Origin: Bacteroidota bacterium
GTDB lineage: Bacteria > Bacteroidota > Ignavibacteria > Ignavibacteriales > Melioribacteraceae
Direction of reading: 5' to 3'
Assembly (NCBI GenBank): GCA_023397505.1
Contig: JAEWUC010000007.1
Location: 62,001-126,000, forward strand
DNA: 64,000 nt
Shown here: positions 36,385-44,680 of the stretch, one piece after another
Layout of the letters: every line of letters begins with the position of its first letter
Position numbering within the stretch: the first letter of the stretch is position 1
The notes under the pieces: model-generated
Database searches by the model: none
What the model was told of the DNA's origin: nothing
What the model saw: the letters and a program-made list of their open reading frames with translations, nothing else
Made by a program: the position numbers and the translations under genes

Positions 36385-37011
36385 ATGGCAAGATACACAG
36401 GCTCTAGTTGCAAACTGTGCAGAAGAGAAAAACAAAAATTATTTCTTAAAGGAAATAAGTGTTTATCCGAAAAATGTCCGCTTGAAAAGAAGAATTATAT
36501 ACCTGGTCAGCACGGTTTAACGCGCAGAACCAAATTTTCCGAATACGGCGTGCAGCTTAGAGAAAAACAAAAAGTTAAAAGAATTTACGGATTGTTGGAA
36601 ACTCAATTCCGTAATTATTTCGAAAAAGCTTCGAGACAAAAAGGCATTACCGGCACCAACTTGATAACGCTTCTCGAAAGAAGAATGGACAATGTTGTTT
36701 ACCGGCTTGGTTTTGCGCCTTCAAGAAAAGCGGCAAGACAGTTAGTACTTCACAAACATTTTATGGTTAATAACCAAGTTGTGGATATCCCGTCATTCTT
36801 AATGGCGCCTGGTGATGTTATTACGGTACGCGATAAGAGCAAGAAACTAGACGCAATTCACAATTCTTTAAGAAGAACGAAAGATAATGTTTACGCATGG
36901 TTAACAGTTGATAAAGCTACACTATCCGGAACGTTTATGAACTTACCGGAAAGAGAAGATATACCGTTGAATGCCAACGAACAATTAATCGTAGAATTAT
37001 ATTCTAAGTAA
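36385..37011 (+). CDS. rpsD: small ribosomal subunit protein uS4 (zinc form)
   Basis: A 208-residue 16S-binding protein and alpha-operon repressor in other bacteria. Four N-terminal cysteines (C9, C12, C26, C31) form the zinc site of the C+ type. The S4 RNA-binding fold carries ERRMDNVVYRLGFAPSRKAA and RQLVLHKHFMVNNQVVDIPS. It starts after AGGAGAAACTTTAG. Confidence 0.97.
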   Translation: MARYTGSSCKLCRREKQKLFLKGNKCLSEKCPLEKKNYIPGQHGLTRRTKFSEYGVQLREKQKVKRIYGLLETQFRNYFEKASRQKGITGTNLITLLERRMDNVVYRLGFAPSRKAARQLVLHKHFMVNNQVVDIPSFLMAPGDVITVRDKSKKLDAIHNSLRRTKDNVYAWLTVDKATLSGTFMNLPEREDIPLNANEQLIVELYSK

Positions 37012-37042
37012 TTTATAATATTTAATATAGAGGATACAATAA

Positions 37043-38038
37043 ATGAGTTATCCGTTCATAAAAATGCCGGAAGGCGTTGTTCAAGACGAATCCTCAAAGA
37101 GTGCAACATTTGGAAGATTTTCTGTTCAACCGTTAGAGAGAGGATTCGGAGTTACTCTAGGCAATTCGCTTAGAAGAGTTTTATTATCCTCGCTTACAGG
37201 ATCTGCAATTGCTGCTGTTAGGATTGAAGGAGTTCTTCACGAATTTTCTACTGTGCCCGGTGTTGTTGAAGACGTAACGGAAATTATTCTCAATCTTAAA
37301 AAAGTAAGAATGAGAGTGTTGAATAAGAAAACTTTAGGATGCGAAATATCTTTAAGCGGAACAAAGGAATTCAAAGCCGGTGATATTCAAAAAGCATGTC
37401 CCGATGTTGAGATTCTTAATCCCGATTTACATATTGCCCGTTTAAACGGCAGCGCAAAATTTAACGTCGAACTTCGTTTTGGTACCGGCAAAGGTTATGT
37501 CCCATCAAACGAACAAAAACTTGCGGAAATGACAATCGGTACAATTCCAATCGATTCGATTTATACACCGATTGTTAATGTACGTTACGATGTTGAAAAT
37601 GTTAGAATCGGTGAGAAAAATGATTACGAGAAACTAACACTCGAAATTACCACCGACGGTTCAATTACTCCCGAAGAAGCTCTTTCAAGCTCATCTAAAA
37701 TTCTGAAAGATCATATTCAGTTATTCATCAACTTCGACAGCGAACCTGAAGAAGAAAAAGTTGAAAGTGAGAAAGATGCCGAAAGCGAAAGACTGCGCAA
37801 GATTTTAACAACAAATGTTGATGATCTTGAATTAAGCGTTCGTTCGCATAACTGCCTTAAAGCAGCAAACATTAAAACGTTGGGCGATCTTGTCCGCAAA
37901 GACGAAAACGAAATGTTGAAGTTCAGAAATTTCGGAAGAAAATCTCTTGCTGAATTAATTGAAATTGTAGATAACTACGGCCTCGAATTCGGAATGGACG
38001 TGGATAAATACGTTAAAGATAAACCAGAAAATAATTAG
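37043..38038 (+). CDS. rpoA: DNA-directed RNA polymerase subunit alpha
   Basis: A 331-residue subunit. The N-terminal assembly domain has EPLERGFGVTLGNSLRRVLL-like QPLERGFGVTLGNSLRRVLL and VRIEGVLHEFSTVPGVVEDV. The C-terminal domain (from about 255) has LELSVRSHNCLKAANIKTLG and FRNFGRKSLAEL for promoter and activator contact. It is in alpha-operon order between rpsD and rplQ. Confidence 0.97.
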   Translation: MSYPFIKMPEGVVQDESSKSATFGRFSVQPLERGFGVTLGNSLRRVLLSSLTGSAIAAVRIEGVLHEFSTVPGVVEDVTEIILNLKKVRMRVLNKKTLGCEISLSGTKEFKAGDIQKACPDVEILNPDLHIARLNGSAKFNVELRFGTGKGYVPSNEQKLAEMTIGTIPIDSIYTPIVNVRYDVENVRIGEKNDYEKLTLEITTDGSITPEEALSSSSKILKDHIQLFINFDSEPEEEKVESEKDAESERLRKILTTNVDDLELSVRSHNCLKAANIKTLGDLVRKDENEMLKFRNFGRKSLAELIEIVDNYGLEFGMDVDKYVKDKPENN

Positions 38039-38059
38039 TACTTTCCCTAGGGTTGAATA

Positions 38060-38638
38060 ATGAGACATAGAGTTAAAGGAAGAAAATTTAACAGAACATC
38101 GGAACACAGACGTGCTTTGATGATAAATTTGGCAACATCGCTTCTTAAGCATAAAAAAATTACTACAACTGTTGAAAAAGCTAAAGAGCTGCGCAAATTT
38201 GTTGAACCGATGATAACAAAAGCTAAAACCGATTCGGTTGCTTCTAGAAGATATATCAGTGACGATATTAAAGACAGAACAGTTGTTAAAGAATTATTTA
38301 CAGAAATCGTTTCTAAAGTCGGCGAGAGACCGGGCGGTTACACTCGTATTGTTCGCCTCGGACAAAGAAAAGGCGACGGCGCTGAATTGGCTATTATTGA
38401 ATTAGTTGATTTTAGCGGTATTGTAAAACCAAAACCGGCTAAAAAAGCAAAAGGTGAAGAAACCCCGGTTGAAGCTAAAACCGACGAAGTAAAAGAAGAA
38501 AAGAAAGCAGCTAAAAAAGAAGCCAAGCCGAAAACCAAAAAGGCTCCGGCAAAAGAAAAGAAACCTGCTGAAAAGAAAACTACTAAAGAGAAGAAAGCTC
38601 CGGCTAAAAGAACTTCTACTACGAGAAAATCCGGTTAG
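38060..38638 (+). CDS. rplQ: large ribosomal subunit protein bL17 with long basic tail
   Basis: A 50S protein at the tunnel exit. The core (1 to about 122) is typical: MRHRVKGRKFNRTSEHRRAL, then LATSLLKHKKITTTVEKAKE, then GGYTRIVRLGQRKGDGAELA. Residues from about 123 to 192 are a Lys/Ala/Pro/Glu-rich extension that looks disordered. Such tails are seen in relatives of this group. It is the last gene of the alpha operon. Confidence 0.96.
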   Translation: MRHRVKGRKFNRTSEHRRALMINLATSLLKHKKITTTVEKAKELRKFVEPMITKAKTDSVASRRYISDDIKDRTVVKELFTEIVSKVGERPGGYTRIVRLGQRKGDGAELAIIELVDFSGIVKPKPAKKAKGEETPVEAKTDEVKEEKKAAKKEAKPKTKKAPAKEKKPAEKKTTKEKKAPAKRTSTTRKSG

Positions 38639-38664
38639 TAGTTTTTATAAATTAAGATATTGGG

Positions 38665-38696
38665 AGAGTAATCGTGAATGCGGTTACTCTTTTTTT
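38665..38696 (+). terminator. intrinsic terminator after rplQ
   Basis: AGAGTAA (38665-38671) pairs with TTACTCT (38684-38690), followed directly by six T bases. It ends the long ribosomal protein cluster. Confidence 0.85.
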
Positions 38697-38826
38697 ATTT
38701 TTAGATGTGATATTTTAATGTTGTCTCTCGTAACCTTGCGCTTAATCTTATTTCTGCTCTTGAATGATTTATTACAAGTTTGAGCATGATTGTTAACGAG
38801 AACAAAAAATACAGTTGCAGAATTTT

Positions 38827-39417
38827 ATGAATATGAAAAAGATCGAATTCATCAAACCCGTGTATAAACTTTCTGAAATTCCTAAATCGGAACTTCCGAC
38901 GGTTGTATTGTGCGGGCGTTCGAATGTCGGTAAATCATCCTTCATAAACTCAATATTTGCGCCGCTTAAAGTTGCAAAGACAAGTTCAACGCCCGGTAAA
39001 ACCCGCGCAATGAATTATTATCTTGTTGAAAATAAATTTTATATGGTGGATTTACCCGGATTCGGTTATGCACAGGTTTCAAAAAGCGAAAGAGAAGAAT
39101 GGCAAGCACTTATCGAAAAGTATTTTCAAACCAATAAGAAAATTATACTTGCAATACATCTAATCGACAGCCGCCACGAACCGATGGCGCTTGATATCCA
39201 ACTAAACCGGTTTTTACGAGAGCAGGACACACCATATTTTGTAATTTTGAACAAGGTTGATAAACTCAAGCAATCTGAAATTGCAGCATCGAAACGGCAA
39301 ACAATATCCGCCTTCCCGGAATTAATCTTAAACGAGAATCTTTTCTTCTATTCTACGATAAAGGGCACCGGGAAAAAAGAAATAATAAAACTGCTTTCAG
39401 CAATGCTCCTATCATGA
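38827..39417 (+). CDS. engB: ribosome biogenesis GTP-binding protein YsxC/EngB
   Basis: A small GTPase for late 50S assembly. It has the P loop GRSNVGKSSF, switch TPGKTRAMN, DLPGFGYA, NKVDKL and the G5-like YSTIKGTG. Starts at TTG 38815, ATG 38827 and ATG 38833 are all in frame, and none has a strong ribosome binding site. The ATG at 38827 gives about 196 residues, the family length. It is separated from the ribosomal cluster by the terminator. Confidence 0.93.
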   Translation: MNMKKIEFIKPVYKLSEIPKSELPTVVLCGRSNVGKSSFINSIFAPLKVAKTSSTPGKTRAMNYYLVENKFYMVDLPGFGYAQVSKSEREEWQALIEKYFQTNKKIILAIHLIDSRHEPMALDIQLNRFLREQDTPYFVILNKVDKLKQSEIAASKRQTISAFPELILNENLFFYSTIKGTGKKEIIKLLSAMLLS

Positions 39418-39493
39418 AATTATCTTAAAACTTTCTTATTATTGAACAAAATTTTCAAAAGTTTTTGCATTCCCAAAACTATTTGGCGGTTGG

Positions 39494-41368
39494 ATGGGCG
39501 TTTCGGATAAAAGTAAAAGAAGAATACTGATCTTTCTGTTTTTCCCTATTCTAATTGTCATTCCGTTTCTAACCGATGATTTATTACTTAGAATAATATC
39601 CGCTGTTATTTTAGCGATTTATGCCGGGTTTATAATTTTCTTAAGAGACACACAAAAATCTGTAATTGAAGACATAACGGAATTTAAAGAAGAAGAAATT
39701 AGTCCAACACCTAAAAAGGAAAGTAATTATTTCGAAACTGATGACGGCGAGGATTTTAAAATTATTTCGCCTAATAAAAATATTGAAGTCATTACAGCCG
39801 ATAATTTTACTCCATCTATAGCAAGAGGCAACAAGGAGTTTTTTAAGCCCGCGGACTTCAAAGAGAATTTTCAGAAAATTATTTTAGAAGAACTGCCAAC
39901 AGACGTAAACCAGGACGAGCAATTCGGTTTTGTACTGGAAAAGATTTTAAGCGTTGTAAAAGAATCTTTTATGGCGCACACTGCAATGTTTTTCTGGTAC
40001 AATAAAAATCGTAAGCGTCTCACCTTGGAAAGATATATTTCAAGTGCAACTCAAATTGCTAAACAAAAATTTGACCTCGAAGACGATATACTCGGAAAAA
40101 TTGTTCAAAGGGAAGAACCTGAATTATTGACCGATATTTCTTCCAATGCTGAGCGGGATGTAATACGATATTACAGCATTCCGCAAGGGATAAAAAGTTT
40201 TGTTGGTGTTCCGTTGTTTTACGGAAAAACATTAACCGGAATTTTAGCGCTCGATTCTAAAATGAACGATGCATTCGGAATTGAACAAATTTATTCTTTG
40301 GGAAGAATTGTAAGAGTAATCTCCGTCATAATTTCATTGTTCGAAGAAAAATTTTCGGAAACACAAGCGGAACAAAGATTGAAAGCGCTGCTCGGTGTTT
40401 TAAGTTATGATAAGAAATTTGAATCCGAAACCGATCTTTTCGCCGCTCTTGACAGCGCGGTCGATGGGTTGATCGATTGGGATGCTTATACTTTTGTATC
40501 GTACAACCCGATTGAACATAAATTTAAAACCGCACGCATTATAAACAAAACATCGTTGAAATATGCAGGTGAGCACCTCGAAATTGATTTGAGCGGCACT
40601 CTTGTGGGTAAAGCCATACTAAGCTCTACGCCGGTAAAAATTGACGATACTTCGGTTACCGAGTACCCGCGTTTTTCAAAAAATGAAGATGTTAGTTTTG
40701 ACGGTTCATTCCTTGCCATTCCTCTTATTTACGACGAGCAGAATTATGGTGTTCTCTGTTTCGAAAGTTTAAAGAAAAATATTTACTCGAACAGTGAAGT
40801 AACATTCGTAAAAAACGCTACAAAAATATTTGCATTTATTTTACATTCTTATTCAACAATAAGTGTTTTAAAAGGGCTTCTTTCTGTTGATGTTGAAACA
40901 AAAGCTTTGAATTATGATTCATTTATTGAAAGACTAACCGTGGATTTAGTTAGAAGTAAAGAACTCGGAGTTCAAGGTGCGGTTGCTCTTATAAAAATTG
41001 ATGATTTGATAGAGCAAGATTCATTGTTCGAGGGCAATCCATTTCCTAAGGTTTTGCGGGCGGTGGCACAAATGATAAGAGATGAAATGACCCCGCTTAA
41101 TTTAATGGGAAGATTAAGTGAAAGAATTTTCGCGGTTTATTTTTTCAACATGTCGCCAAAGGATGTTTTCTTATGGGCGGAAAAAATCAGGATTAAAATT
41201 GCGCGCAAACCCATAGCTGTAGTTTCCAAGCAGACTACATTTACTGTCTCAATCGGCGTCGCGGCAACTACGAATAAAACTGATGTTCAAGATGTCCTTT
41301 ACAACGCCGAACTTGCATTAAAAAAATCTCTTGAAAAAGGCGGCAACACTGTTAAAAGTATAAACTGA
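39494..41368 (+). CDS. membrane protein with two GAF domains and a degenerate GGDEF domain
   Basis: A 624-residue protein. Two membrane helices (about 10-28 and 31-50) are followed by a charged linker. GAF-like domains span about 140-290 (VGVPLFYGKTLTGILALDS) and 310-455 (LAIPLIYDEQNYGVLCFES). A C-terminal domain from about 465 resembles diguanylate cyclase (FTVSIGVA, LYNAELALKKSLEKGGN), but the active-site GGDEF position reads GRLSERIF (539-546). Cyclase activity is therefore unlikely. Role unknown; a sensor or scaffold is inferred. It lies between engB and deoB. Confidence 0.7.
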   Translation: MGVSDKSKRRILIFLFFPILIVIPFLTDDLLLRIISAVILAIYAGFIIFLRDTQKSVIEDITEFKEEEISPTPKKESNYFETDDGEDFKIISPNKNIEVITADNFTPSIARGNKEFFKPADFKENFQKIILEELPTDVNQDEQFGFVLEKILSVVKESFMAHTAMFFWYNKNRKRLTLERYISSATQIAKQKFDLEDDILGKIVQREEPELLTDISSNAERDVIRYYSIPQGIKSFVGVPLFYGKTLTGILALDSKMNDAFGIEQIYSLGRIVRVISVIISLFEEKFSETQAEQRLKALLGVLSYDKKFESETDLFAALDSAVDGLIDWDAYTFVSYNPIEHKFKTARIINKTSLKYAGEHLEIDLSGTLVGKAILSSTPVKIDDTSVTEYPRFSKNEDVSFDGSFLAIPLIYDEQNYGVLCFESLKKNIYSNSEVTFVKNATKIFAFILHSYSTISVLKGLLSVDVETKALNYDSFIERLTVDLVRSKELGVQGAVALIKIDDLIEQDSLFEGNPFPKVLRAVAQMIRDEMTPLNLMGRLSERIFAVYFFNMSPKDVFLWAEKIRIKIARKPIAVVSKQTTFTVSIGVAATTNKTDVQDVLYNAELALKKSLEKGGNTVKSIN

Positions 41369-41392
41369 TTTTTACTTTTCGAAGGTATTCTT

Positions 41393-42556
41393 TTGAAGAA
41401 TTTCGTAGTAATTGTACTCGATGGCGTAGGAATCGGTGAATTACCCGATGCGTTTAATTATAAAGATGAAGGCAGCAATACACTCGGTAATATGGCCGAG
41501 CAAGTCGGGGGATTGGATTTACCAAATCTTGGAAAGCTCGGACTCGGTAATATCGCACCAATAAAAGGTATCACTCCCCAAATAAATCCCCTCGCTTCAT
41601 TTGGTAAATTATCTGAAGCTTCAGTCGGCAAAGATTCCACAACAGGGCATTGGGAACTAGCCGGGCTTCGCCTTGATATTGATTTCCCTATGTACCCGGA
41701 TGGATTCCCGAAAGAAATTATTGACAGATTTTTAGGAGAAACAAAACTCGGCGGAGTGCTCGGTAATTATGCTTCATCCGGCACAGAGATAATTGAAAAA
41801 CTTGGCGACGAACATGTTAAAACCGGCTACCCGATAATATATACTTCCGCGGATTCCGTATTTCAAATTGCGGCCCACGAAGAAGTAATCCCGATTGAAA
41901 GGCAATATGAAATTTGTAAAATCACCCGCGAAAAAGTTATGATAAATGAAAACGCGTGCGGAAGAATTATTGCGCGTCCGTTTATCGGCACAAGCGGAAA
42001 TTATAAACGTACTACAAACCGCAAAGATTATTCTCTCGATCCGCCGTCAAATACTATCTTGGATTTTTTGATGATGAATGGAATTGAAACCGTTGCGGTT
42101 GGAAAGATAAACGATCTTTACAACTACAAGGGAATTTCTACCCAGTTAAAAACCAAATCCAACGACGAGGGTATTGATAAAATTCTTCAATCGATAAAAA
42201 CAAAAAATAATTCTTACATAATGGCCAACTTAGTTGATTTTGATGTCTATTATGGTCACAGAAACGATACGCCTGGTTTTGTAAAAGCATTAAAAGATTT
42301 TGACGAAAGATTACCGGAAATTCTCGAATCGCTTGATGAAACAGATTGTCTAATTTTAACAGCCGATCACGGTAACGATCCGACAACGCCGAGCACGGAT
42401 CACAGCAGGGAATATGTTCCGCTTATTTTTTATCGAAAGAATATCCGTGGAAAAAATTTGGGTATAAGAAATACTTTTGCCGATGTGGCGCAAACGATAG
42501 CACATTATTTTAAAATTAATAATGATTTGAACGGAAAGAGTTTTTTAAATGAATGA
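41393..42556 (+). CDS. deoB: phosphopentomutase
   Basis: Interconverts ribose- or deoxyribose-1-phosphate and the 5-phosphates in nucleoside salvage. The 387-residue alkaline-phosphatase-fold protein has VLDGVGIGELPDA at the N terminus, the threonine-containing GKDSTTGHWELAG, and metal sites MANLVDFDVYYGHR and LTADHGNDPTTPSTDHSREY. The start is TTG 25 bases after the GAF protein. It overlaps the next gene by 8 bases. Confidence 0.95.
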   Translation: MKNFVVIVLDGVGIGELPDAFNYKDEGSNTLGNMAEQVGGLDLPNLGKLGLGNIAPIKGITPQINPLASFGKLSEASVGKDSTTGHWELAGLRLDIDFPMYPDGFPKEIIDRFLGETKLGGVLGNYASSGTEIIEKLGDEHVKTGYPIIYTSADSVFQIAAHEEVIPIERQYEICKITREKVMINENACGRIIARPFIGTSGNYKRTTNRKDYSLDPPSNTILDFLMMNGIETVAVGKINDLYNYKGISTQLKTKSNDEGIDKILQSIKTKNNSYIMANLVDFDVYYGHRNDTPGFVKALKDFDERLPEILESLDETDCLILTADHGNDPTTPSTDHSREYVPLIFYRKNIRGKNLGIRNTFADVAQTIAHYFKINNDLNGKSFLNE

Positions 42557-42839
42557 CGATAATTATTCGGAAATTTTATCATTCAAATCAAAAATTTATG
42601 AAACGGGTGAAATTGAAATCCCCCGCGAAAAATTACTATCTGTTTTACAAAAAGGATATAAGGAAATAAGAGTTTATATTTTAGGCGATTCAAAGAAAAC
42701 CGCAATTGAGCTTGGCTATGATGTGAAAGTGTTTGACCGTATAAAAGAAGTTCAATCAATTCCCGATTCTGTTGTGCTTGGTTTTCTTAAAGCTAAAGGA
42801 AGTTTGTTTAAAGCTAAAATTGAAGGAAGGACTTTTTGA
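42549..42839 (+). CDS. small protein of unknown function, candidate PIN-toxin partner
   Basis: A 96-residue protein. An early segment, YETGEIEIPREKLLSVLQKG, loosely resembles the beta-strand start of AbrB/VapB-type antitoxins, but no family can be named confidently. It overlaps the deoB end by 8 bases, and the next gene (PIN domain) overlaps its stop by one base, so all three are coupled. The toxin-antitoxin reading is inferred mainly from this arrangement. Confidence 0.55.
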   Translation: MNDDNYSEILSFKSKIYETGEIEIPREKLLSVLQKGYKEIRVYILGDSKKTAIELGYDVKVFDRIKEVQSIPDSVVLGFLKAKGSLFKAKIEGRTF

Positions 42840-43228
42840 TGGTTGATAAAAGGGAATTTCTTGTTGAAACAGATATACTTAAAGAACATTTAGTACACTC
42901 AGATAAATCGACATTGTCAGATCTTGAACATGCAATGACACTCGGTGTATGCTATACAACGGTTATTAATTCGTCGGAAATATTTTTTGCATCGGTTGAT
43001 GATCAGGAAAGCGAAATATTTGTTGACATGATGAGGTCGTTAAAAGTTTTGGGATTAAACGCGCGTTATAGTTTGAACATTTCGGATTTTTTTAATAAAG
43101 TTGCAACCGTTCGCGACGCTTTAATTTGTTCTGTTGCTAAACATAATAATCTGCCTATATTTACCGCGCAGATTGAAAAATATAAAGATTGCGGATTGGA
43201 AATAATAAATCCAAATCAATTGAGGTGA
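42839..43228 (+). CDS. PIN-domain protein (VapC-like)
   Basis: A 129-residue protein with the spaced acidic residues of PIN ribonucleases: D12 in VETDIL, E47 in NSSEIF and D93 in RDALICSVAKHNNLPIFTA. The fourth acidic position is less clear. VapC-like enzymes cut RNA and are blocked by a partner encoded upstream. ATG at 42839 overlaps the previous stop (TGATG). It is embedded in an operon with deoB and microcompartment genes, an unusual place for such a pair. Confidence 0.75.
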   Translation: MVDKREFLVETDILKEHLVHSDKSTLSDLEHAMTLGVCYTTVINSSEIFFASVDDQESEIFVDMMRSLKVLGLNARYSLNISDFFNKVATVRDALICSVAKHNNLPIFTAQIEKYKDCGLEIINPNQLR

Positions 43229-43231
43229 AAA

Positions 43232-43531
43232 TTGATACTCGGTAAAGTAATAGGAACTGTTTGGTCAACGCGGAAGGATGAAAATTTAGTTGGTGCTAAA
43301 TTTTTAATTGTACGCCAATTAAACCTTGATTACACTCCAAAAGATTTTACACTTATTGCTGTTGATTCAGTCGGTGCCGGAGTCGGTGAAATTGTTATTG
43401 TTGCTCAGGGAAGTTCTGCGCGCCAGACAAACATAACCAAGAATAAACCTGTTGATGCTGTAATTATGGCAATTGTCGATAAGCTTGATATTGCCGTTAA
43501 AGAGAAAGTTGAAGAAGCTGTAGAGGACTAA
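43232..43531 (+). CDS. bacterial microcompartment vertex protein (EutN/CcmL family)
   Basis: A 99-residue protein with the whole family pattern: ILGKVIGTVWSTRKDENLVG, AVDSVGAGVGEIVIVAQGSSAR and PVDAVIMAIVDKLD. EutN/CcmL proteins form pentamers that close the corners of protein-shelled organelles. TTG start after GAGGTGAAAA, three bases after the PIN gene. A second vertex gene overlaps it by one base. No hexameric shell gene (BMC-H) is in the window. Confidence 0.92.
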   Translation: MILGKVIGTVWSTRKDENLVGAKFLIVRQLNLDYTPKDFTLIAVDSVGAGVGEIVIVAQGSSARQTNITKNKPVDAVIMAIVDKLDIAVKEKVEEAVED

Positions 43532-43812
43532 TGTATCTTGGCCGCGTAATCGGAACAATTTGGGCGACAAAGAAATACGAAGCAATAGCCGGCTACAAGA
43601 TGCAATTTGTTCAGCCAATTAGCTCCAGCCTTAAAAAAACCGGTGAACCAATTATTGCTTTGGATACTGTGGGCGCCGGACCGGGTGAAATTATTTTTTA
43701 TGTAACAGCAAGCGAAGCTGTTATTCCGTTAAATGTCGACATGGCTCCTGTGGATGCATCCATTGTGGGTATTGTCGATTCGATTAATATTGAATCCGAA
43801 CGGAGGGATTGA
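43531..43812 (+). CDS. second microcompartment vertex protein (EutN/CcmL family)
   Basis: A 93-residue paralogue of the preceding gene: YLGRVIGTIWATKKYEAIAG, ALDTVGAGPGEIIFYVTASE and PVDASIVGIVDSIN. The GSSAR stretch is replaced by TASEAV. It starts with ATG overlapping the upstream stop (TAATG), so the two are coupled. The sigma factor follows after three bases. Confidence 0.9.
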   Translation: MYLGRVIGTIWATKKYEAIAGYKMQFVQPISSSLKKTGEPIIALDTVGAGPGEIIFYVTASEAVIPLNVDMAPVDASIVGIVDSINIESERRD

Positions 43813-43815
43813 TCA

Positions 43816-44670
43816 TTGAAAATCTCGAAACAATTCACAAATAGAGAAAGCCAATCATTAGATAAATATCTGCAGGAAATCGGCAAAGTTGATCTCATAA
43901 CTCCCGAAGAAGAAATCGTTTTAGCTATCGCAATTCGTAAAGGAGATCAAAAAGCTTTGGAAAAACTTGTCAAAGCTAATTTGAGATTTGTCGTTTCAGT
44001 TGCAAAGCAATATCAAAACCAAGGTTTAACACTCGGTGATTTGATTAATGAAGGAAATCTTGGTTTGATAAAAGCCGCTAAAAGATTTGATGAAACTCGC
44101 GGATTCAAATTTATTTCTTATGCCGTGTGGTGGATTCGTCAATCAATTCTGCAGGCGCTTGCAGAACAATCGAGGATTGTACGCTTACCGTTAAACCGGG
44201 TTGGCGCTTTAAATAAAATTGGAAAAGCATACAGCAATCTTGAACAGGAATATGAACGTGAACCAAGCGCTCACGAACTTGCGCAAGAATTGGATATGGA
44301 TATTAGAGAGGTTTCCGATACGTTAAAAATATCAGGCAGGCATGTCTCAATGGACGCTCCGTTTGCGCAAGGTGAAGAAAATAGATTGTTGGATGTCTTG
44401 GAAAGCGGCGAAGAACCGTCACCGGATTTCTCGTTAATGTCGGAATCATTAAGAAGTGAGATTGGACGTGCCCTATCAACTTTAACAGAAAGGGAAGCAG
44501 AAGTTGTAAAATTATATTTCGGACTGGACAAAGAACATTCAATGACCTTAGAAGAGATTGGTGAAAAATTTAATTTAACCCGTGAACGTGTTCGTCAAAT
44601 AAAAGAAAAAGCAATACGCCGTTTGCGCCATGCATCCCGAAGTAAAAACCTACGTGCATATTTAGGCTGA
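43816..44670 (+). CDS. rpoD: primary RNA polymerase sigma factor, short RpoD type
   Basis: A 284-residue sigma-70. NRESQSLDKYLQEIGKVDLI (region 1.2), FKFISYAVWWIRQSILQALA (region 2.3-2.4), region 3, and the region 4.2 helix-turn-helix MTLEEIGEKFNLTRERVRQI are present. Region 1.1 is absent, as is known for the housekeeping sigma of Bacteroidota and relatives. The start is TTG after GGAGG at 43802-43806. It is transcribed in line with deoB and the vertex genes. Confidence 0.93.
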   Translation: MKISKQFTNRESQSLDKYLQEIGKVDLITPEEEIVLAIAIRKGDQKALEKLVKANLRFVVSVAKQYQNQGLTLGDLINEGNLGLIKAAKRFDETRGFKFISYAVWWIRQSILQALAEQSRIVRLPLNRVGALNKIGKAYSNLEQEYEREPSAHELAQELDMDIREVSDTLKISGRHVSMDAPFAQGEENRLLDVLESGEEPSPDFSLMSESLRSEIGRALSTLTEREAEVVKLYFGLDKEHSMTLEEIGEKFNLTRERVRQIKEKAIRRLRHASRSKNLRAYLG

Positions 44671-44680
44671 TTATATTGTT

